Shown in pieces: positions 1-4,372 of a stretch of DNA of 6,479 nucleotides. This stretch comes from Lentisphaerota bacterium (GTDB lineage: Bacteria; Verrucomicrobiota; Lentisphaeria; Oligosphaerales; Oligosphaeraceae). The notes under the pieces are model-generated. The model did not search any database. It was not told the origin of the DNA and saw only the letters and a program-made list of their open reading frames with translations. Each line of letters begins with the position of its first letter. The first letter of the stretch is position 1. The translations under genes and the position numbers were made by a program. The stretch is from assembly GCA_012799755.1 (NCBI GenBank), contig JAAZKQ010000765.1:1-6479 (forward strand), read 5' to 3'.

Positions 1-202
1 ACGGCGCAATCATGCATTCATGCAACACACATGCTGCCCTCTGTTTCCCATGCAGAAAACCTATTGCAAAAAACAGCTTGGAACAAATCCAGAACTGTTG
101 CCTTAATTTTTTAACGACTCCTAAGGTCGCTTATCTTTCTTCTCACTGACTACGGCATCACGGACACCTCGCGCCTATGAACCGGGGTAACCGTATTCCC
201 CG
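1..202. other. Non-coding left flank, no gene recognised
   Basis: I see no coding frame with family resemblance and no tRNA-like fold here. The stretch is more AT-rich than the genes, with an A/T run around 107-116. The motif CATGC occurs four times in the first 54 bases (11, 19, 30 and 49). This stretch lies downstream of the oxidoreductase, which is read leftward. The only candidate transcription-end structure is a short CGGGG/CCCCG inverted repeat (183-187 with 198-202) next to the stop codon. It has no T-tract in the leftward direction, so I do not call it a terminator. Confidence 0.5.
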
Positions 203-721
203 TCATTTGCCATGGCTTTTCAGCAGCCAGACATTCAATTCGTTTTTGCACGCTTCCGTATCAATCACCCGTTCATACTCGCAGAGGTCGAATTTTTCCT
301 GGATGGCAATGCCGCCCATGGACTCCGGATAGTTGTCCGCAATCTTCTTGAGGCGCAGGAATGCATCCCGGATTGCCGGCAGACTGTCCCGCAGTTCCTT
401 GACCAGATCAATGGTCCGTATCCGCTGTTCCGGAACGGTGCAGTCGTAAACTTTCATTGCATCGAAAGCGGCGCGGATAAGCCGCATCAGCGGGAAGGCA
501 TTGGCAAAAGCAGGAGCAAAGTCTCCGGTAATGGCCAGGTCCTGATCATCCGGGAAGATGCGGGCGGGGTCAAGATGTTTCTGCTGCCAGTTGTCATGGC
601 GGTATTTATCGCGCAGCTCCTTTTGCCGGAAGTCCGGAATTTCCATGGGCTGCCCTTCGGCTTCCGCGCTTCTGAGCGCCTGGATGCCGGCCAGCGTCAC
701 ATCGGCGGCGGCATAGATGTC
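203..721 (-). CDS. C-terminal part of Gfo/Idh/MocA oxidoreductase, separated by an in-frame TGA
   Basis: This is the same reading frame as the upstream 336-codon piece, directly after the TGA at 722-724. It runs 172 codons to a TGA at 203-205. Its first residues read DIYAAADVTLAGIQALRSA and then PDFR. That matches the usual end of the oxidoreductase C-terminal domain, where related proteins have P-aromatic-D-V/I-Y, then an MTLPGI-like segment, a YRS-like segment and a PDFR-type ending. About 140 further residues follow, predicted mostly helical and charged, with no motif I recognise. Independent translation would have to begin inside the frame, for example at GTG 698-700, where I see no Shine-Dalgarno sequence. 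It is therefore best read as the rest of the neighbouring gene, not as a separate gene. It is either a remnant after a nonsense mutation, a sequencing artefact, or a read-through extension. Confidence 0.82.
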   Translation of the reverse strand, partial: DIYAAADVTLAGIQALRSAEAEGQPMEIPDFRQKELRDKYRHDNWQQKHLDPARIFPDDQDLAITGDFAPAFANAFPLMRLIRAAFDAMKVYDCTVPEQRIRTIDLVKELRDSLPAIRDAFLRLKKIADNYPESMGGIAIQEKFDLCEYERVIDTEACKNELNVWLLKSHGK

Positions 722-724
722 TCA
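722..724 (-). other. In-frame TGA inside the oxidoreductase gene
   Basis: The codon sits between ...GEKAP and DIYAAAD, exactly where relatives have an aromatic residue before D-V/I-Y. The frame is identical before and after, so this is a single-codon change and not an indel. TGG (Trp) to TGA by one G-to-A change is the simplest explanation. All four complete genes of the window terminate with TGA and encode Trp by TGG, so a reassigned genetic code is unlikely. Confidence 0.85.
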
Positions 725-1732
725 TGGCGCCTTTTCTCCGGTCAGAATCTGGCGGGCGAAGTAATAAAGTTCCCAGAAATCGCCGCCGCCGTGACCGGCT
801 TTTGCCGCGAGTTCTCCCAGCGCCTCCCATTTTGCGTCAATGCTGATTAAATGAGCCGAGCCGGTGGCGCCGACCTTGAGATTGAAGCGGGGATAAAGTT
901 CCGCCGCCGCCTTCGTGCCAAAAAGCCGCTGATTGTGGCTGTCAGCAGTCGTGCCGCCCATTAAATTGCGCACGATGCCGCCATTGCTCATGTGAATGAG
1001 CGAAGGCGCGAAGGCCCCCAGATTGGGCAAGATGCCATCTATCTTACGGCCCTTGCCGTGCACCGTGCCGATATTGAGCACATCTTGGGGAAAGGCAACG
1101 ACTTTTTCAGGACGCAGGCCGGTAATAATCATCACCGGCCCCAGTGAGTGCGTGCAGTAATAGTGATAATTGAGCCAACCGCGCCAATGATGCAGCTGAT
1201 TGCCGGGAACCAGCGGCTGCCCATTCGGATAACAGACACAGGGATTCGCGCCACCATGCACATATTCGTACTCCGCGTAGGTCATTTCCCCGAAAAAGCC
1301 CTCGCGGTAGAGCTTGGCCAGGTACATGTTTTCCTTGGTAAAAGGATAGTTCTCAGCCAGATTGTAGACTTTCCCGGTCGCTTCAACGGCTTCGACCAGC
1401 TCCACTCCCTGCGCGGGCGTGAAGAAAGCAGTCACTTCACTCAGCACATGTTTTCCCGCCCGCAACGCTTTGATGGCATGCTTGGCGTGATCGGGGCAAT
1501 AGGTGGCAACCAGCACGGCGTCAAAATTCCGCGCCAGAAAGTCATCCTCATCACGGGTCACAAAGGCGTCCGGACAGCATGCCAGAAAGTGCTTCCAGGT
1601 ATCCTCGTGAAAATCACAGCCGGCGACCACATCAATATTGAGTTCTTTGGCGGCCTTGATGAAGCTGCTGCCTCGTCCCAGCCCCCAAATGCCCAGACGA
1701 ATCCGTTGCTCGGTGTCGAAAATTCCGCTCAT
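722..1732 (-). CDS. Gfo/Idh/MocA family oxidoreductase, N-terminal 336 residues (frame interrupted)
   Basis: Probable NAD(P)-dependent oxidoreductase acting on a sugar, sugar acid or cyclitol; the substrate cannot be read from sequence. An N-terminal Rossmann fold (about residues 10-130) carries the dinucleotide loop GLGRG (17-21). After it come the segments GKHVLSEV (93-100) and AENYPF (126-131), typical of a clade common in Lentisphaerae and relatives. The classical E-K-P catalytic triplet reads E99-V100-T101, so the usual lysine is absent. The likely catalytic histidine is H195 in THSLGP. The substrate domain starts near residue 140 and is cut at TGEKAP by TGA 722-724. The frame continues beyond that stop (203-721), giving 509 residues if read through. 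The start is supported by GGAG eight bases upstream. The gene lies 80 bases after the phosphodiesterase gene on the same strand. Family assignment is secure; activity of the truncated product is doubtful. Confidence 0.92.
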   Translation of the reverse strand: MSGIFDTEQRIRLGIWGLGRGSSFIKAAKELNIDVVAGCDFHEDTWKHFLACCPDAFVTRDEDDFLARNFDAVLVATYCPDHAKHAIKALRAGKHVLSEVTAFFTPAQGVELVEAVEATGKVYNLAENYPFTKENMYLAKLYREGFFGEMTYAEYEYVHGGANPCVCYPNGQPLVPGNQLHHWRGWLNYHYYCTHSLGPVMIITGLRPEKVVAFPQDVLNIGTVHGKGRKIDGILPNLGAFAPSLIHMSNGGIVRNLMGGTTADSHNQRLFGTKAAAELYPRFNLKVGATGSAHLISIDAKWEALGELAAKAGHGGGDFWELYYFARQILTGEKAP

Positions 1733-1740
1733 CTTTTTGT

Positions 1741-1744
1741 CTCC
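1741..1744 (-). promoter_or_regulatory. Ribosome binding site of the oxidoreductase
   Basis: On the minus strand GGAG lies eight bases before the ATG at 1732. This supports that start over internal alternatives. The start also leaves about ten residues before the first Rossmann beta strand, which is normal for the family. Confidence 0.65.
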
Positions 1745-1761
1745 GGCAAAATTGTTTGAGC

Positions 1762-1781
1762 AGGAACCTGCGCGGGTTCCT
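1762..1781 (-). other. Intergenic hairpin between phosphodiesterase and oxidoreductase genes
   Basis: A perfect 7-bp inverted repeat, AGGAACC and GGTTCCT with a 6-base GC-rich loop, lies in the 80-base gap. In the direction of transcription it is followed by GCTCAAAC and then a short TTTT about ten bases later, not by an immediate U-tract. It is not a classical intrinsic terminator. It could act as a weak attenuator or an mRNA processing or stability structure within the cluster. The function is inference. Confidence 0.4.
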
Positions 1782-1812
1782 CGAAATAGTCAGGACTTTT
1801 GTCCCTCAGCGA

Positions 1813-2658
1813 TCATTTCTCGGCCTCGCGCGCCGCAGGCTGGACGACTTTCAGGTTATCCGTGACAACGGCGTCGGCGCCGACTTCAACGGCCAGGCGC
1901 GCCTGTTCCGCGTTCTGTACGAACCACAGAGACACCCAATACCCTTTCGCCTTCAGGCCCTGCACCCATTCCTTGCAGAACGCGGGGGACCTGACGGGGA
2001 TGTTGAATCCGTGCAACTCAAGCTCCTCCGCCTTCTTCAACAGCCTGGGGAGGACCTCCTCCGGCTTTATGCACAAGTCCTTCTTCTCGAAGCTGATCCT
2101 GAGACCGTCCTCCTGCCGGGGGACGGACACGTGCAGCACCCTGCGAATGTCGGGATGACGCTCCTTCATGTACTTCAAGGCGCTCACGCTGAATGTCGCC
2201 ATCATCAGGCGTTCCTTGCCAATGCCGCGCTCCGCCACCAAAGCAAGCGTCTTTTCCACCAGTTTGGGGGAATAGCCCTTCGGGTCCAACCAGAGACTCA
2301 TTGGCGTATCCTTGACCAAATCCAACGCCTCTTCCAGGCGAACGATCTTCTCCTTATCATAGCCGCCCTTCTCCTTGAAGGTGCACTGTTCGCAGAGTTC
2401 CTGGTAGGTATGGGAGGCTATCGTCAAATCCGTCCCCATCGTCCGTCCGGTGGTCGCATCGTGCATCAGCACCACCACCTCATCCTTGGTCAGATGCAGG
2501 TCCAGCTTAAGGATTTCCGCCTGCCGCTCAATGGCGACCTTGTATGCGGGGATGGAATGCCCGGGGGCCGAATACTGGTCACCCGCATGAGAAACATACT
2601 GCAAAGAGGCGCCACAGGCCGAAAATGCAGCCAGCGAAACAAGAATAATTGCTTTCAT
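1813..2658 (-). CDS. Exported glycerophosphodiester phosphodiesterase-like protein
   Basis: GDPD-family TIM barrel of 281 residues. Canonical members cleave glycerophosphodiesters to glycerol-3-phosphate and an alcohol. Residues 1-18 look like a signal peptide (MK, then a hydrophobic run to about 14), with a Cys in SAC that makes a poor lipobox (Phe at -3). The protein is therefore probably periplasmic or a lipoprotein. Family landmarks are HAG (24-26, usually HRG), SAPGHS (usually SAPENT), KLDLHLTKD (51-59, usually ELD...), LMHD (64-67), LWLDPK (122-127, usually IEIK), and VGADAVVTDN near the C terminus. Both catalytic histidines (H24, H66) and D53 are kept. Two usual metal-ligand glutamates appear as K51 and D125, and the HRG arginine as Ala. 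The start at 2658 is chosen for the signal peptide and a GGGAG five bases upstream. An upstream in-frame ATG at 2688 overlaps the preceding stop as TGATG and would add ten residues. The fold is secure; substrate and activity are less so. Confidence 0.88.
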   Translation of the reverse strand: MKAIILVSLAAFSACGASLQYVSHAGDQYSAPGHSIPAYKVAIERQAEILKLDLHLTKDEVVVLMHDATTGRTMGTDLTIASHTYQELCEQCTFKEKGGYDKEKIVRLEEALDLVKDTPMSLWLDPKGYSPKLVEKTLALVAERGIGKERLMMATFSVSALKYMKERHPDIRRVLHVSVPRQEDGLRISFEKKDLCIKPEEVLPRLLKKAEELELHGFNIPVRSPAFCKEWVQGLKAKGYWVSLWFVQNAEQARLAVEVGADAVVTDNLKVVQPAAREAEK

Positions 2659-2663
2659 TTTGA

Positions 2664-2668
2664 CTCCC
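2664..2668 (-). promoter_or_regulatory. Ribosome binding site deciding the phosphodiesterase start
   Basis: On the minus strand GGGAG stands five bases before ATG 2658, directly in front of the signal-peptide start MKAIIL. It favours this start over the ATG at 2688, which has no such site but overlaps the upstream stop codon. Confidence 0.65.
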
Positions 2669-2687
2669 ATTTCATATTGACGACACA

Positions 2688-3797
2688 TCAGCGATTCCGG
2701 CGAACCATCGCCATGATCCAGCTATGCAACAAGTCCCGTTCAGAACTCGGGCGCAGAGTGTTGTCCAGCACTTGCCGGGCTTCGGCGAGGTAGCGCTCGG
2801 AACACTCGCGCGCATAGACGTCGCTGCCGCTGCGAATGACGACATCCCGCACTGCGGCGATGTCCTCGTCAGATGCGTCGGCATTGCCGAGGATGCCGGT
2901 CAGCAAGCGGCGTTCAGCATCGCTGCATTGCGACATGGCACGGAGCATCACCATGGTGCGCTTGCCCTCGCGTATGTCCGAACCAATGGGCTTGCCGAAG
3001 CTGACTTCCTCGCCACTGAGCCCGAGCAGGTCGTCCTGTATCTGAAACGCCAGGCCGCAGAGTTGCGCGCAGCGGCCCATGGCCCGGGCGGCCGGGCTAT
3101 CCTGCGGCCGTCGCTCCTCGGCAAGAGCGACGCCGGTGCTCGCGCAGAACGCCAGCAAGGCGCCGGTCTTCTGTTGCATCATGGTTATGATGTTTTCCTC
3201 ACTGATCTCCTCCCAAGGGCAATGGCTGAGTTCGACATCCAGTTGCTCACCGGCCAGCAGCTCCGGCGTTAGCCAGTCGCTCATGTATCGCGTCAAGGCC
3301 AGCACCAGCTCCGGTCGTGCCGGCACGGACGCCAGCAGTGACAGCGCCCGGCCCTGCAGGAGGTCGCCGGCCAGAATGGCCAGACTCACGCCGTAGTCGG
3401 CAGCGGCGGCGTCCGTCAGCCCCCAGCGCTGACGGCCAAGCTCTGCACCCAACACATGCGCCGTCGGTTTTCCTCGGCGGAAGGCATCGTGGTCAATGAT
3501 GTCATCGTGCACCAGCGTCCATGTGTGAAAGACTTCGACCGCGGCCGCCGCCGGCAGCGCCGCCCGGGCATCGCCGCCGGCCGCCGCGCAGCACAGTTGC
3601 AGCAAAGCCGGCCGCAGGCACTTGCCGGGCTGGCGCAGATAACTGTCAGCGGTGTCCCTGAGATGTTCCGGGACGCTGTTGGCACGCGCGGCCATATCCT
3701 CACGCAAAAAGGAAGCGACCTGCTCGGCGACCTGCGCCATGTAGGCTTTGAATGCCTGCTGACTGGATAGATACTGTTCCGGCAATGCCATGTTCAT
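2688..3797 (-). CDS. Polyprenyl (short-chain isoprenyl) diphosphate synthase
   Basis: All-helical trans-prenyltransferase of 369 residues that condenses isopentenyl diphosphate with an allylic diphosphate in the cytoplasm. Visible motifs in order: GKCLRP (58-63, diphosphate-binding Lys and Arg), the first Asp-rich motif DDIID (98-102) followed by FRRGKPT, QQKTGALL (208-215), and the second Asp-rich motif FQIQDDLLG (251-259) followed by FGKPIGSDIREGKRT. The first motif has no two-residue insertion, unlike typical bacterial FPP synthases such as IspA. It resembles archaeal and type I GGPP synthases and the GGPP-like synthases of several bacterial phyla. The fifth residue before the motif is W93, a bulky residue that in such enzymes tends to limit product length, so a C15-C20 product is inferred. 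The length is somewhat above the usual 290-340. Starts at M1 or M3 both fit; GGGAG lies 3 or 9 bases upstream respectively, the latter being better spacing. First gene of the leftward cluster. Confidence 0.94.
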   Translation of the reverse strand: MNMALPEQYLSSQQAFKAYMAQVAEQVASFLREDMAARANSVPEHLRDTADSYLRQPGKCLRPALLQLCCAAAGGDARAALPAAAAVEVFHTWTLVHDDIIDHDAFRRGKPTAHVLGAELGRQRWGLTDAAAADYGVSLAILAGDLLQGRALSLLASVPARPELVLALTRYMSDWLTPELLAGEQLDVELSHCPWEEISEENIITMMQQKTGALLAFCASTGVALAEERRPQDSPAARAMGRCAQLCGLAFQIQDDLLGLSGEEVSFGKPIGSDIREGKRTMVMLRAMSQCSDAERRLLTGILGNADASDEDIAAVRDVVIRSGSDVYARECSERYLAEARQVLDNTLRPSSERDLLHSWIMAMVRRNR

Positions 3798-3800
3798 GTT

Positions 3801-3805
3801 CTCCC
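3801..3805 (-). promoter_or_regulatory. Ribosome binding site of the polyprenyl synthase
   Basis: On the minus strand GGGAG lies 3 bases before the first ATG (3797) and 9 bases before the second in-frame ATG (3791). The spacing suggests that translation may really begin at the second Met, two residues shorter. Confidence 0.55.
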
Positions 3806-3811
3806 TGCTCG

Positions 3812-3835
3812 GGGCGCCTCCGGCAAGCGGCGCCC
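3812..3835 (-). other. Inverted repeat in the polyprenyl synthase leader
   Basis: Perfect 7-bp arms GGGCGCC (3812-3818) and GGCGCCC (3829-3835) with a 10-base spacer lie about 15-38 bases upstream of the synthase start. If transcribed they would form a stable hairpin just ahead of the ribosome binding site. A protein-binding operator is also possible. No T-tract follows on either strand. Confidence 0.4.
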
Positions 3836-3897
3836 ATTGATCATTGGCCGTTTTCTATTGTCTTGCAATGGAACCCAGCTTTCGTGTCTGCTATGTC

Positions 3898-3999
3898 GCA
3901 CGCCTTCAGCGTGCACTTTATAGGGGACGCCTACCCGGGGCGTCGCGCCTTTGGGCGCTTGCCCCGGGCTGGTATGTTTTGCGCCTTCAGCGCTGAAAA
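3898..3999. repeat. Three-hairpin palindromic element, candidate dispersed repeat
   Basis: Three hairpins lie in tandem. The first is GCACGC/GCGTGC (3898-3914) with loop CTTCA. The second is a long nested hairpin with outer arms CCCGGGGC/GCCCCGGG (3934-3941, 3961-3968) and inner arms GCGCC/GGCGC (3945-3949, 3954-3958). The third is GCGC/GCGC (3981-3993), again with loop CTTCA, extended by TTTT/AAAA across a two-base bulge. The two outer hairpins share the CCTTCAGC core, so the block is built around a central stem with similar flanks. It resembles REP-like intergenic elements that I recall as abundant in several environmental phyla, but genomic copy number cannot be seen from this window. Confidence 0.6.
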
Positions 4000-4060
4000 C
4001 CAAAGAGGCGACAGGAAAACGCCAACACACCGGCCTTCCTACACCAAGCAGCCTACTCTC

Positions 4061-4101
4061 AAAAAAATCTGCGCAAATCTGCGACATCTGCGGATAAAAA
4101 A
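4061..4101. repeat. Triple ATCTGCG direct repeat flanked by A-tracts
   Basis: ATCTGCG occurs at 4067, 4077 and 4086, a spacing of 10 and 9 bases, close to one helical turn. A run of seven As precedes the block and a run of six follows it. The layout could be an array of protein-binding half-sites. It could also be one unit of a dispersed intergenic sequence; I recall very similar ATCTGCG-rich stretches between genes of other bacteria. It does not encode anything I recognise. Confidence 0.5.
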
Positions 4102-4200
4102 TGTCTGTTATCAATCGCTGAGCGCTTACCGCCTCCGGCCTCGGGTCGGCGGCGGCCCGTAGCCAAACGTAAGATAAAGGTTATGTTATAGGTCTTTTTG

Positions 4201-4247
4201 GTGGCGCGGCGCCACACCGATGCCTGCGGGCCGCATCCGTTCTGCGG
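4201..4247. repeat. Palindrome-dense block
   Basis: GTGGCGC and GCGCCAC form a near-perfect 15-base palindrome (4201-4215). TGCGG and CCGCA form an 11-base palindrome (4225-4235). A further TGCGG at 4243-4247 can pair with the CCGCA at 4231-4235, so two alternative folds compete. A T-run lies before the first palindrome on the plus strand and none follows on either strand, which argues against a terminator. Confidence 0.45.
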
Positions 4248-4357
4248 TCTTCACAGCCACCCAATATAACTCCGGTCTCGCCGGTCGCAGACAGCCAAAG
4301 AGGCAATTGTTGCCGCGCGCCGCCGGTTCTTGTGTTCCGTGTCCAGTGTGATTCAGC

Positions 4358-4362
4358 AGGAG
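4358..4362 (+). promoter_or_regulatory. Ribosome binding site of the UDPGP gene
   Basis: AGGAG lies ten bases before the ATG at 4373, slightly long but acceptable spacing. It supports this as the true start. Confidence 0.6.
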
Positions 4363-4372
4363 AAGAGCAGCC

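Larger units (their letters stand above)
3798..4372. other. Divergent intergenic region with structured repeats
   Basis: This 575-base stretch separates the leftward polyprenyl synthase from the rightward UDPGP gene and must contain the start signals of both. I see no protein gene: the open frames here have no family resemblance and lie across hairpins and direct repeats. From left to right it holds an inverted repeat GGGCGCC/GGCGCCC (3812-3835), three hairpins (3898-3999), a triple ATCTGCG repeat (4067-4092) and a palindrome-dense block (4201-4247). The 10-mer CCAAAGAGGC occurs twice (4000-4009 and 4295-4304). I find no promoter with both a good -35 and a good -10 box on either strand; TATGTTATA near 4182-4190 is only a loose -10 candidate for the rightward genes. 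Confidence 0.6.

Noticed and set aside
1..202. tRNA or small RNA gene in the left flank
   Set aside because: No cloverleaf, conserved TTC-loop sequence or strong fold with terminator could be found.
679..724. Selenocysteine insertion signal after the TGA
   Set aside because: A weak stem (CGCTGG with CCAGGCG, one bulge) exists about 26-45 bases after the TGA, but spacing is not typical. The residue position is an aromatic structural one, and no Sec-containing member of this family with Sec here is known to me.
212..850. 212-codon plus-strand frame opposite the oxidoreductase C-terminal part
   Set aside because: The minus strand carries family-specific residues throughout this stretch; the plus-strand product resembles nothing.
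203..1732. Genetic code with TGA as tryptophan
   Set aside because: All complete genes in the window end with TGA at the expected family length and use TGG for Trp, so TGA acts as stop.
1756..2793. 345-codon plus-strand open frame opposite the phosphodiesterase
   Set aside because: It is antisense to a well-supported GDPD gene and into the synthase gene. It has no recognisable family features and is explained by the codon bias of the real genes.
3890..4100. CRISPR array
   Set aside because: The repeats are 7-17 bases long, differently built and without regular spacers of 30 or so bases.
3752..4162. Open frames on both strands across the intergenic repeats
   Set aside because: They run through hairpins and direct repeats and have no homologous features; such frames are typical by-products of intergenic repeats.
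4190..4215. Intrinsic terminator formed by GTGGCGC/GCGCCAC next to a T-run
   Set aside because: The T-run precedes the hairpin on the plus strand and gives an A-run after it on the minus strand, so neither orientation has the required U-tract.
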